A DNA stretch of 64,000 nucleotides, taken from positions 1,993,627 to 2,057,626 of the forward strand of contig OX638348.1 of assembly GCA_951813085.1 (NCBI GenBank), written 5' to 3'. Positions 44,311-53,363 of the stretch are shown in pieces (position 1 is the first letter of the stretch; each line of letters starts with the position of its first letter). The stretch is from an uncultured Opitutaceae bacterium (lineage in GTDB: Bacteria > Verrucomicrobiota > Verrucomicrobiia > Opitutales > Opitutaceae). A model generated the notes under the pieces. The model ran no database searches and had not been told where the DNA came from. It worked only from the letters and a program-made list of their open reading frames with translations. The translations under genes and the position numbers were made by a program.

Positions 44311-47223
44311 ATGACCTCTAACGAAATCCGCCAGTCCTTTCTCGACTTCTTCGAGTTCAAGCAGCATTCGATCGTTCCTTCGGCGTCACTCATGCCGGAT
44401 GCGCCAAACCTGCTGTTCACGAATGCAGGCATGAATCAATTCGTCCCCTACTTCCTGGGCGATCGAGAGCCACCGTATCCACGAGCCGCCGACACGCAAA
44501 AGTGCATCCGAGCAGGGGGAAAGCACAACGACCTGGAAGATGTAGGTCTCGATACCTATCATCACACGTTTTTCGAAATGCTCGGAAACTGGTCATTCGG
44601 CGACTACTTCAAGCAGGAAGCGATCGAATGGGCCTGGGAACTCATCACCGAAGTATGGAAGTTCCCCAAGGAACGCCTCTACGCATCGGTTTACAAGCCA
44701 GGTGATGGCGATCCCGCTGAATTCGATCACGAAGCCTACGATTTCTGGAAAGCCGTTTTCGAAAAAGCAGGGCTCGATCCGGAAACGCACATCGTCTACG
44801 GCAACAAAGCGGACAATTTCTGGATGATGGGCGATACGGGCCCTTGCGGTCCGTGCTCCGAACTCCATGTAGACCTAACTCCAGAGGGCGATACTCGAGG
44901 GAAACTGGTCAACGCGGATTCCCCCTACTGCATCGAGATTTGGAATCTTGTCTTTATCCAGTTCAACGCCACTCCTGATGGAGACCTCGTCCCGCTCAAG
45001 TCGAGGCACGTGGATACGGGAATGGGATTCGAGCGGGTCGCCGGAATTATGGCGACTTCGAAAAACTTCACCGACTTCTCCGCGCCGCCTAGCAACTACA
45101 ATTCCGACCTCTTTACATCAATATTCGAGAAACTGGAATCGCTGTCAGGGCACGCCTATCAACGTACCTTGCCCGAAGATCTCGACAACATAAGCGAAAC
45201 CGAAATGAAGGACGTGATCTTTCGCGTCCTCGCCGACCATGCGCGATGCCTATCCTGCTCGATCGCAGATGGGATTCTTCCCGGCAACGAAGGGCGTAAC
45301 TATGTCCTACGACGCATTCTTCGGCGCGCCGTTATGTACGGCCGGAAAATCGGCCTGGAAAAGGGATTTTTCGCCGGGCTCGTGCCTACCGTTGCGGAGA
45401 AGCTCGGTCCTGTCTTTCTCGAACTGGATAAGCAGAAGGAGGTAGTCCAGAGAATCATTGAATCAGAGGAAGATTCCTTTGGGCGAACCCTCGACCGCGG
45501 TATACAGCTATTTGAGAAAATCGCCGATTATTTAGAATTTGTGCACAGCTCGCTCATTTTTACTCAAAATCAAATTAGCAAGTTTGGACCTGACAACGAA
45601 ACAACTACACTCACCGCATTGGCCGCAGCCCTCGATTCCGGCCCACCTTTGAGTTTAGTATCTGGCCACAACAAAAAAGCGGATACTTCTATAAAACAAT
45701 TATTTAATCATTGTGGTACCAATTTCGAAGGCCAAATTGAGCTAGTAACAAACACAAATGCAGCCTCTATTCTTTCGATTCCTGGCCCATCTGCGTTTGA
45801 GCTCTACGACACTTACGGCTTTCCCATAGACCTCACCCAATTACTTGCCAAGCAGCGGGGAATATCAGTCGACATCGAAGGCTTCGAATCTGAAATGGAA
45901 AAGCAGCGCGAACGCGCCCGTGCTTCCCAAAAGAAATCCGATATCCTCGTTTCCGAAGGCGAATCTGCCGAAGCCACCATCTTTACTGGTTACGATCAAA
46001 TTGAAATCGAAGCCGAAGTTCTGGAGGTACGGCACTCTCAAAAAGGTGAGAAGTACCTGATTTTTGACACATCACCATTTTACGCAGAAATGGGAGGGCA
46101 AGTTGGTGACACTGGGAGAGTTAGATTTGACGGACAAGAATTCAATGTGGTTGATACAACGAAAGATTCTTCAGGACGCATCCTTCATCAAGTAGTACCG
46201 ATCGAAGGTCCAGATCACGAGGCAGGAGGCACCTCCGACTTCAAAGGCAAAGTAGCTACTCTCTCTGTCAGCCAAGCTCGTCGCAAGAATATCGAACGGC
46301 ATCACTCAGCTACGCACGTATTGCATTGGGCCCTACGCGAGGTTTTAGGCTCCCATGTGCGGCAAGCGGGTTCCTATGTTGATGACAAGCGACTCCGCTT
46401 CGACTTCTCGCATTTTGAAGGCATTCCCTCAGACCAAATCGCGGAAATCGAGTCTCTTTGCAATGAACGCTTGCTAGAAAATAGCCCATGTCGCTGGTAC
46501 GAAACGCCTTTCGACCAGAAGCCTGAGGACGTGATCGCCTTTTTTGGCGACAAGTACGGGGATACCGTACGAGTTGTCGATATCGGGGGCTTTTCCAAGG
46601 AACTCTGCGGCGGTACCCATGTACGAGCAACCGGAGAAATTGGCCTGCTTCACATAGCGTCTGAATCCGCCATATCCGCCGGAACGAGACGTATCGAAGC
46701 CATTGTAGGCCCTATCGCGAACGACTATTTCAAAGACCTGGATAATACCCTGTCGCAATTGGCGAATAGCCTTTCCGTTCCTGCTTCCGATATCGTAAAA
46801 CGAGTCGATTCCCTAATCGCTAGGATATCGAAACTTGAAAAGCAGCTTAAAGCGTTTCAGCAGAAAGCAGCAGGCAATATCGCTGACGATCTCGCGAGCA
46901 ATGCATCCGTTAAGGATAGTCTAAAGCTTGTCGCCTCAGTCGTAGACGCTGACAATCCCAATGCGCTTCGCCAGCTCGGGGCGAATGTCCACGGCAAATT
47001 GGGAGAAGGAGTCGTGGTTCTCGGGAGCGCGATCAATGGGAAAGCGAGCCTTGTCGCCTTTTCGTCTCCCGAAGCGATCGCCGCTGGCCACAAAGCGGGC
47101 GACATCATTCGCTCCCTTACAAGCCTGTTGGATGGAAAAGGGGGCGGCAAACCCGATTTCGCCATGGGTGGCGGGGCAAACGTGGCAAAACTAAAAGAGA
47201 CGGTCGAAGGCTTCACGATCTAG
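44311..47223 (+). CDS. alaS: Alanyl-tRNA synthetase with an internal insertion
   Basis: 970 residues from ATG 44311, about 90 longer than usual. The class II core is normal (RQSFLDFFEFKQHSIVPSASL at the start, FFEMLGNWSFGDYFKQEAIEWAWELI near 89, GMGFERVAGIMA near 240). The editing domain has HHSATHVLHWALREVLG near 663 and CGGTHVRATGEIGL near 767 for zinc. Between RTLDRGIQLFEKIADYLEF and SAFELYDTYGFPIDLTQ, at residues of about 405-492, lies an extra AT-rich segment where most bacterial enzymes have only a short loop. Its C-terminal C-Ala end is normal. Its leader is the right repeat of the GxxExxY unit. Confidence 0.96.
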   Translation: MTSNEIRQSFLDFFEFKQHSIVPSASLMPDAPNLLFTNAGMNQFVPYFLGDREPPYPRAADTQKCIRAGGKHNDLEDVGLDTYHHTFFEMLGNWSFGDYFKQEAIEWAWELITEVWKFPKERLYASVYKPGDGDPAEFDHEAYDFWKAVFEKAGLDPETHIVYGNKADNFWMMGDTGPCGPCSELHVDLTPEGDTRGKLVNADSPYCIEIWNLVFIQFNATPDGDLVPLKSRHVDTGMGFERVAGIMATSKNFTDFSAPPSNYNSDLFTSIFEKLESLSGHAYQRTLPEDLDNISETEMKDVIFRVLADHARCLSCSIADGILPGNEGRNYVLRRILRRAVMYGRKIGLEKGFFAGLVPTVAEKLGPVFLELDKQKEVVQRIIESEEDSFGRTLDRGIQLFEKIADYLEFVHSSLIFTQNQISKFGPDNETTTLTALAAALDSGPPLSLVSGHNKKADTSIKQLFNHCGTNFEGQIELVTNTNAASILSIPGPSAFELYDTYGFPIDLTQLLAKQRGISVDIEGFESEMEKQRERARASQKKSDILVSEGESAEATIFTGYDQIEIEAEVLEVRHSQKGEKYLIFDTSPFYAEMGGQVGDTGRVRFDGQEFNVVDTTKDSSGRILHQVVPIEGPDHEAGGTSDFKGKVATLSVSQARRKNIERHHSATHVLHWALREVLGSHVRQAGSYVDDKRLRFDFSHFEGIPSDQIAEIESLCNERLLENSPCRWYETPFDQKPEDVIAFFGDKYGDTVRVVDIGGFSKELCGGTHVRATGEIGLLHIASESAISAGTRRIEAIVGPIANDYFKDLDNTLSQLANSLSVPASDIVKRVDSLIARISKLEKQLKAFQQKAAGNIADDLASNASVKDSLKLVASVVDADNPNALRQLGANVHGKLGEGVVVLGSAINGKASLVAFSSPEAIAAGHKAGDIIRSLTSLLDGKGGGKPDFAMGGGANVAKLKETVEGFTI

Positions 47224-47330
47224 ATCCGATCCGACCTGATCACCTATAAGCGGCTTCTTTCTATCCGCTAAGCGAATGCATTTGCGCTAATACCTGACAG
47301 CGAGCAATCGATTAACGCGTTCAGGTTTGC

Positions 47331-47870
47331 CTAGCCTTCCCGCGATCCCTGCTTCCTGAGACTTGTGGGAACGAAACTCTTCGCCAAGAAATCAATAGCT
47401 CCTTGGGCATCTCCAATGACGTATTCAATCTCTTGATCCAGCGGATTTTTCCAATCGCTATTGTTGGCAAGCAGCTTTGTATTCGCAAATAAGTTACCTT
47501 CTTCAACGGCAGGATTATCAGCGACTATAGGTGCACCTTCCTGGTTAGAAGTACCAACCCATTGGCAGGCCACTGCAATCGTAATGCACGCCGCGATTCC
47601 GATTGAAATTTCCTTCCAGGCCGTACTCTTCGGCGCTTCGGGTCGCTCCTTGTCATCCAAGCAAGCAATGATTCGCTCCGCTAGGTAGGGATTTGGCTTA
47701 ACCGGGTTCCATTCGGGTGCATCTCGCAGCGATCGCGTCAACTCTCTCTCATCATCGAGATCCAATCCCAAAGAGATGTCCTTGTCGCAAGCGCGTTCAA
47801 TCCACCGGGGCATGGGCTTGTCAATCGATTCATACCAACGGGCCAAAAAAAGTATAATTCGTTTTTTCAT
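47331..47870 (-). CDS. Putative anti-sigma factor with one membrane helix
   Basis: 179 residues. The ATG at 47870 follows GAAGGA by a good distance; a GTG one codon earlier is also possible. An N-terminal cytoplasmic part (with a CxxxI-type helix MPRWIERACDKDISLGLDLDDER) is followed by one helix (ISIGIAACITIAVACQW) and a periplasmic tail. The gene lies immediately behind a sigma factor gene, 4 bases apart, which is the normal place for an anti-sigma factor. No zinc-binding HxxxCxxC motif was seen, so the binding mode is uncertain. Confidence 0.65.
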   Translation of the reverse strand: MKKRIILFLARWYESIDKPMPRWIERACDKDISLGLDLDDERELTRSLRDAPEWNPVKPNPYLAERIIACLDDKERPEAPKSTAWKEISIGIAACITIAVACQWVGTSNQEGAPIVADNPAVEEGNLFANTKLLANNSDWKNPLDQEIEYVIGDAQGAIDFLAKSFVPTSLRKQGSREG

Positions 47871-47874
47871 CACG

Positions 47875-48420
47875 TTATCCTTCTCGTTTGTGCAATTTCT
47901 TCAGCTGATTCCGCGCTCGGAACAGCAGTATTTTAATGTTCGACTGCGACTTGTTCATGACCTGGGCGATCTCCACGATCGAAAGGTCTTCGATGTACTT
48001 TAGAGCCAACACCTCGCGATAGTCCTTTTTCAATGACTTCGCAGACTCCCAGACGGAGTTCCGCGTATCCGATTGTTCTGCAGCTCCATCCGGACGAATG
48101 CTGGTATCGGCGATATCGAACTCCATGGGCTCGGTCTGGCGAGCGCTTCTATAGTGATTGTATACAGTGCGTCGCCCTATGGTGAACAACCAGGAAGCGA
48201 ACGCGTATTTGCTATCGTAGCGATGGAAGTTCTTGAAGGCGCGTACGAAGGTATCCTGCGTTAAATCTTCCGCATCTTGCCGATTGCGCGTGTACCGATA
48301 AATAAAGTTATAGAGCTTAGCATGGTGCTGCTGAACGAGCAAAGCGAAAGGGGTCTTGCTATCCGCCGCTTCTTCGCGGCTTGAGGCATCATCCCCAAAC
48401 GCTTCCAATGATTCAGACAT
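47875..48420 (-). CDS. ECF sigma factor
   Basis: 181 residues from ATG 48420. Region 2 has ALLVQQHHAKLYNFIYRYTRNRQDAEDLTQDTFVRAFKNFHRYD and FASWLFTIGRRTVYNHYRS; region 4 has SLKKDYREVLALKYIEDLSIVEIAQVMNKSQSNIKILLFRARNQLKK. This is a normal extracytoplasmic-function sigma factor. It is the middle gene of a unit: a secreted protein gene is 34 bases upstream and the anti-sigma gene follows. Regulation by the downstream membrane protein is expected. Confidence 0.93.
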   Translation of the reverse strand: MSESLEAFGDDASSREEAADSKTPFALLVQQHHAKLYNFIYRYTRNRQDAEDLTQDTFVRAFKNFHRYDSKYAFASWLFTIGRRTVYNHYRSARQTEPMEFDIADTSIRPDGAAEQSDTRNSVWESAKSLKKDYREVLALKYIEDLSIVEIAQVMNKSQSNIKILLFRARNQLKKLHKREG

Positions 48421-48453
48421 TGCTATAACTCCTGAGTGCACGTCAGTCGCTTC

Positions 48454-49419
48454 CTAGATTTTGTTGTCCTCACTCTTCTTGTCATCAAAAGCATCCTCTG
48501 CTTCCGCGGCAAGCGTCGACAATATATTTATCAATCCACTCACTGGATATTCCAAATTGATCGAGACATGTCGGTCGGCCTCCTCAACCGCTAGATTGTT
48601 CATGAGCGTATCCAAACGTTCGTCACCAATCTCCGCGAATGATGCTAAAGCGACCATCCCTTGGATTATGCGCGACAATTGGCTCGAAACATCCGGATCC
48701 GGCGTGAGCAAGGCGAGATTAGCGAGAAACATATCTCCGCGCTCTCCGAACGCTATCTGTCCTCCCTGAGCCTTTTGCAGCACTCTCGCTTGCGCGGGCA
48801 TATCGCCCAGCTTATCGAATCCCTCTGCGGTCGCTAGAAAAAAGAACCCTGGATCGTCCTTAACAAGCAGTCTTGAATCGGTATCCGTCAGATTGTCTGA
48901 GCGGCCATTGATTACGCTTTGAACTTTTTCGATCTGATCATAGGACTTGCTCGAAACCCAGACGTCATCCCTCAAGAATGACGCATAGAGCTCATTGCCA
49001 ATCAGGTAGGTATCGATATCCTTGTCCTCAAGACGCTTGATTCCTGTTTTCCCATCCGTTTCCAGCTCGGCAGTTGCAATATAGCCATCGATAATAGAAC
49101 GAGCTCGGTTTCCCGTCTTGACGATAAGAACGCTGTTTTCTTCCGGATTTTCGGTCAGGCTGGTTCCGAATGCAGTCAACGAGTGGATTTCTTGAGCCAC
49201 AAGATCGATATCGACCGATATCGGCGTATCGTTGTTCTTAGCGATCTCTTCCTTTAGGATACCCATGGCATAATCGCCGAGGGCCGACTCGGTAAATGCT
49301 TCAAGATCGATGTGAGCCAACCATTGAGCATCTCCGGAAACGCTTGATTTATCTAAGGGAGCCGCCCAATTGGCAGATCCGATGACTAGCGCTGTAATTG
49401 TATAAATAATATTCTTCAT
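48454..49419 (-). CDS. Secreted protein of unknown function, first gene of the sigma unit
   Basis: 321 residues from ATG 49419 with a signal peptide (MKNIIYTITALVIGSANWA). The mature part has repeating alpha/beta-like phrases (WLAHIDLEAFTESALGDYAMGIL, VSSKSYDQIEKVQSVINGRSD, FFFLATAEGFDKLGDMPAQARVLQ) and an acidic C-terminus. It resembles other uncharacterised secreted proteins of this phylum that start with a serum-like folded core, but I cannot name a family. Being at the head of the sigma/anti-sigma operon, it may be the output or the sensor of that system. Confidence 0.65.
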   Translation of the reverse strand: MKNIIYTITALVIGSANWAAPLDKSSVSGDAQWLAHIDLEAFTESALGDYAMGILKEEIAKNNDTPISVDIDLVAQEIHSLTAFGTSLTENPEENSVLIVKTGNRARSIIDGYIATAELETDGKTGIKRLEDKDIDTYLIGNELYASFLRDDVWVSSKSYDQIEKVQSVINGRSDNLTDTDSRLLVKDDPGFFFLATAEGFDKLGDMPAQARVLQKAQGGQIAFGERGDMFLANLALLTPDPDVSSQLSRIIQGMVALASFAEIGDERLDTLMNNLAVEEADRHVSINLEYPVSGLINILSTLAAEAEDAFDDKKSEDNKI

Positions 49420-49614
49420 AATCTGTATCCTTTTCCCTGCCCCCAATACACCTCTACGCCGGGAGGGGTTACAGAAAGTGAATGATTTCCTGAATTATTG
49501 CGCTTACGAAGGAGGGCAGTAGCGGCAATCTAACCGGCGAAGCGAGCAATCCGGAATCAAACCTTGAGCCCCCTCTAGGCCAATTGGCCCAATCAAAACG
49601 GGGACTGCGATTCC

Positions 49615-50721
49615 CTATCCACTCGCATCCTGATCCGCGATGCGCCCTCGAACGTCCTTCAAAGTCCATTCGCCAGACAAGTATTCGGTCGGGTAGATGG
49701 GTTCACCGTTAAGGCGCTTCTGCTCGATTTCAGCGATCACTTGTCTCATCGCGTCGAGGCGCTCTTGCGACGCGCGATCGAAATTTCCGTTTCGATCCGC
49801 CAGCGCTTCCGCCCAATAGTCTGGATAGCCCGAAATATCGATCCCTGACGCAGCCAATGCATAAAGGGCCAGCAAATCCGATTCGATGAGGAACCCGGCC
49901 TTGTGGGCATTGCGCCCTATGCTGCTGAAAACTCCCCCAACGCCAACGCCGGACATCGCAGCCGCCATATCCAGCACACCGCCAATGAACTCATTTTGGC
50001 CCTTCATTCGGGCATGCTTCATCACGTTTTGCACCAAAGCGAAGGCGCAAACGTAATCTAGCTCCTCCTCTTCTAGCGATTCGGCGTTTTCCAATGAAAA
50101 TACCAAGCTTCTTCCCGTCGCATAGGGGGCGACATCGTTGTGGAATGGCGTGACGACTACATTGTAGCTAACGGATCGCTCCGCCTCTACTTCGAGAGCG
50201 ATCTCCTCTCCATTGCGCTCCACCACTAGGTAGTTCGGCTCTTCCAACAGCCAAAGCTTCCTGAGCTTCTCCGTAACAAAGGTGGTAGCTGCTTCGCCCC
50301 GAGGAACCTTTCTACCATTGATACGAATCAGCTGATCCCCCAGCAGCAATCCCGCCTCATCGGCTGGTGATCCTTCGAAAATGTAGCGGACCGAAACGAA
50401 ATTTCCCATACCGCTCATTACGACCGCTTCGCGTAAATCGAACGGATAGAAATTCTCGGCAGCGAATATCGCGCCGGAATACCCACCGCTCTCCGATTCA
50501 TTGAAATCGACCACGCTGGGCCCAATGCCATGCAGGGCCTCATAGCATGATTCCTCCACGGATTGGATGCGTTCGAGATAACGCTTCTTCAAAGCAAGTT
50601 CCTCCTGCTTCCGCGCCGCTTTCTCTGCCTCGGAAAGCCGTGTCGTTTCGCAACCTCCAAAAAGGATTAGTCCGCACAGAGCGAACAAAACGCATAGGTT
50701 CCTCCTCACACGCATCAACAT
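49615..50721 (-). CDS. PDZ-domain lipoprotein with a degenerate M48-like peptidase part
   Basis: 368 residues. The N-terminus has a lipobox ending LFGGC near residues 20-24, so it should be a lipoprotein. A PDZ domain is at about residues 100-170 (EGSPADEAGLLLGDQLIRINGRKV). The C-terminal half keeps the shape of an M48-type metallopeptidase: a helix where HExxH should be (EEELDYVCAFALVQNVMKHARMKG near 225) and the later ESDLLALYALAASGIDISGYPDYWAEAL, which normally reads E-x-x-A-D. The zinc motif HExxH is lost, so it is probably a non-catalytic relative, for example a chaperone or regulator. Confidence 0.6.
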   Translation of the reverse strand: MLMRVRRNLCVLFALCGLILFGGCETTRLSEAEKAARKQEELALKKRYLERIQSVEESCYEALHGIGPSVVDFNESESGGYSGAIFAAENFYPFDLREAVVMSGMGNFVSVRYIFEGSPADEAGLLLGDQLIRINGRKVPRGEAATTFVTEKLRKLWLLEEPNYLVVERNGEEIALEVEAERSVSYNVVVTPFHNDVAPYATGRSLVFSLENAESLEEEELDYVCAFALVQNVMKHARMKGQNEFIGGVLDMAAAMSGVGVGGVFSSIGRNAHKAGFLIESDLLALYALAASGIDISGYPDYWAEALADRNGNFDRASQERLDAMRQVIAEIEQKRLNGEPIYPTEYLSGEWTLKDVRGRIADQDASG

Positions 50722-50993
50722 GCTCAGTCCTGAGCAGAATTCAATGAGGAATCATCAGCCTTCCACCGATTGGGAGGTTCTACCCATCGCTCTAGGCGAT
50801 AATCCCCATTCGCACGAAAATTAACGGTGGTTTTAAGCGAAAACCAGGCGATTTCCGCCCTTGTTTAAGCGACAAACCCACAAGTCGATACCCATCTAGT
50901 GAGATTTTCTCCACTGAATTTCAGTCTTTCTGCAGCCCGAAACGCCGCAATCGCCTTTCCTTCCTTATCACCGCTGCGACAGCGTCTCCAGAA

Positions 50994-51830
50994 GTGTGGA
51001 TAGGAATGACCAAAGGCGAACTCTACGATACGCTGGGAGTTCCCGATTCAAGCCTAGTCGCTGGGCCCAAGGAGGTCCATCAATACCCGGATGGCAAGCG
51101 CGTGAATATCGTCAATGGCCGTGTCGTTGGTCTAGCCGGGTTTCCAGAGGATGGGATCGCCGCTCCCCGATCGTCCAGCGATAAGGAGCTTCCCAAAGCC
51201 TCAACGGCCTACACAAGGGCTCAAGAGCCCAAGAAGACTCACCGCCCATTCGTAGACTTCGACGCTGTGAAAGAAGGTCGATCCGAGTCATTCACCCTCA
51301 AAGGAGCCGAAAGCGACGCCGCGATCGCCTCAACTTGGGAGGAATTTCTCAATTCCGACAAGGCTCCCACCTTCTTCATTCTTGGAGGAGGGGTTATCGC
51401 CTGCGCGGTTATCTGGATGATCGTCGCGGCAATCAATCATAGACGAGCGGCTAGGATAGCCGCCAATCCAATCGGCAAGGCGGATTCCGAACTCCCCCCT
51501 TTCCTAAAGTCGACGCCCATCGAAAAGTACTCGTTGCTAGATCCACGAGGCGATACCTCGGAACTGCGAGAGGAACGCCTGGCCATGAGAGACGATCCCA
51601 ATAGCATGGGATTGTCCATACGTGGTCCCATCTACCAAGACTACGATCCCTACGGTCCCAGAACGCAATTAGTCGGAAACATAAACGCCCCTCAATCAAA
51701 CCCCGCATACGCCGCAGCGAAAAGCCAATCGAGAAAGCCGGCTCGGAGGCGCAATACGGCTTCGGACATCAAAACGGAAGCCGAACGGGAATCGCAAAAA
51801 GAGTCGTCTCTCAAGCTGAAGTCCCAATAA
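50994..51830 (+). CDS. Membrane protein of unknown function with a lipoprotein-like N-domain
   Basis: 278 residues from GTG 50994. The start VWIGMTKGELYDTLGVPDSSLVAGPKEVHQYPDGKRVNIVNGRVV resembles the SmpA/OmlA fold (GMTKxEVxxxLGxPxS). A linker leads to one hydrophobic helix (TFFILGGGVIACAVIWMIVAA near residue 125) and a basic, proline- and serine-rich C-terminal tail. Upstream in frame the codons RRNRLSFLITAATASPE look like the end of a signal sequence, but no start codon exists there, so the real start may be further back. Function unknown. Confidence 0.6.
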   Translation: MWIGMTKGELYDTLGVPDSSLVAGPKEVHQYPDGKRVNIVNGRVVGLAGFPEDGIAAPRSSSDKELPKASTAYTRAQEPKKTHRPFVDFDAVKEGRSESFTLKGAESDAAIASTWEEFLNSDKAPTFFILGGGVIACAVIWMIVAAINHRRAARIAANPIGKADSELPPFLKSTPIEKYSLLDPRGDTSELREERLAMRDDPNSMGLSIRGPIYQDYDPYGPRTQLVGNINAPQSNPAYAAAKSQSRKPARRRNTASDIKTEAERESQKESSLKLKSQ

Positions 51831-51928
51831 GCCACACCGAGCATCGCTTGCTCAATTCAGGCTGGGGTATTGAACCAATCCAATCTTGCCCTCGCTTGGG
51901 AGAGCAAGTTAGACGGTAGCCTACAAAA

Positions 51929-53353
51929 ATGAAGGCTCACTTGGTTTCCACACTCTTCTTGCTTCTTACGTTTCAAGCCGACCTGACGCGGCCGCTCGAC
52001 GCCGATGAAGCTCCCAAGCGCATTCTCTTTATTGCTGGAGAACCAAGCCATGGATGGAACAAGCACGAATTCCCAGCCGGCTGCGAGCTATTGGCTAAGT
52101 GCCTCAACGAAAGCGGCCTAAACCTCGAAGCCAGCGTACAACTAGGCTGGCCCGAGGATGCCGATGCAATAAACGAGGCGGATACCATCGTCATCTATTC
52201 CGATGGCAACGAAGACCACGTCGCTCTCGGCAAAGAATTGATCCTCGAAGAGCTGTACGGGCAAGGAACCCACTTCGCCATCCTCCACTACGCCCTCGAA
52301 CCAGGAGAGCCCAAACTCGAAGCTTTTCTCCACAAATCCATTGGCGCCTATTTCCAAGTCGACTACTCCGTCAATCCCGTCTGGACACTTGAAAACCCAG
52401 AACTGAGCGACCATCCCGTTAACCGAGGCATTTCCAAATTCCAACTCGAAGACGAATGGTACTACCACCTTCGCTTCCCCCCGCCTCTAGGCGCCACGCC
52501 GCTTCTCAAAACCGTTCCGCCGGTTGATTCACTTGGCGAAGACGGTCCCCGTTCCGGAAATCCCAATGTGCGCGAGGCCCTTGCTAAGGGCATTGCGCAA
52601 ACCCTCGCCTGGACCAAGACCGGAGAAAACGGGCAACGCGGATTCGGTTTCACCGGCGGTCACTTCCACTACAATTGGAACGACGAGAATTTCCGCAAAC
52701 TCGTCCTCAATGGCATCGCATGGATCGCCGGATTCGACATACCGGAGAATGGTATCCAATCTAAGATTACACCTATTGTCGTACATCAATCTATCGAGCA
52801 CGCTATCGCCCTGGGCGATGCCGAAGACCTGCAACGCTACCTCGCAAACGACCCAGAACTACTCAATAAACCAGGACGAGGAAGCTACACCCCCCTCCAC
52901 CAATCCATTCTGCGCAAAAAAACGGAACTCGTAACCATCCTCCTAGCGCTCGGTGCCGATCCAAACGTAACGACAAAGAGCAAGCAAACCGCCCTCCACG
53001 TGGCTATCAGCCGCAGTGACATCGAAGCCAGCAAAGCGACCATTGCCGCCGGAGCCGATCGCGCGCTTCGCGACGGCGACGGCTGGACGCCCCTCCATCT
53101 CGCAGCCGCGAAAAACAAGCTAGAGCTCGCCGCCCTCCTCCTCGATAGCGGAGCCGATATCACTCTCCTGAGCGATGCCGGCGGCACTCCCTTGCACGAA
53201 GCATCCGTATCCGGAAGCCCGGAACTCGTGCAACTGCTCCTCGACCGCGGGGCTGACCCAAGCGTCGTGTCTAAAACTGGCAAAACCGCACTCGACCACG
53301 CGATCGAATTCAAGAACGACCCCGTCGCGGAAATCCTCCGCAACGCCCATTAA
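51929..53353 (+). CDS. Secreted ThuA-domain protein with C-terminal ankyrin repeats
   Basis: 474 residues. After a signal peptide (about 20 residues, STLFLLLTFQA) comes a ThuA-like glutamine-amidotransferase fold: PKRILFIAGEPSHGWNKHEFPAGCELLAKCL near residue 30, DTIVIYSDGNEDH near 95, THFAILHYALEPGEP near 117, and GFGFTGGHFHYNWNDENFRKLVLNGIAWIAG near 236. ThuA proteins are linked to sugar use and often sit beside DUF1080 and Gfo/Idh proteins. From about residue 280 the protein has at least four ankyrin repeats (TPLHQSILRKKTELVTILLALGADPN and following). The fusion is unusual. The reaction is unknown. topB follows 10 bases later. Confidence 0.85.
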   Translation: MKAHLVSTLFLLLTFQADLTRPLDADEAPKRILFIAGEPSHGWNKHEFPAGCELLAKCLNESGLNLEASVQLGWPEDADAINEADTIVIYSDGNEDHVALGKELILEELYGQGTHFAILHYALEPGEPKLEAFLHKSIGAYFQVDYSVNPVWTLENPELSDHPVNRGISKFQLEDEWYYHLRFPPPLGATPLLKTVPPVDSLGEDGPRSGNPNVREALAKGIAQTLAWTKTGENGQRGFGFTGGHFHYNWNDENFRKLVLNGIAWIAGFDIPENGIQSKITPIVVHQSIEHAIALGDAEDLQRYLANDPELLNKPGRGSYTPLHQSILRKKTELVTILLALGADPNVTTKSKQTALHVAISRSDIEASKATIAAGADRALRDGDGWTPLHLAAAKNKLELAALLLDSGADITLLSDAGGTPLHEASVSGSPELVQLLLDRGADPSVVSKTGKTALDHAIEFKNDPVAEILRNAH

Positions 53354-53363
53354 GACGGCGCGG

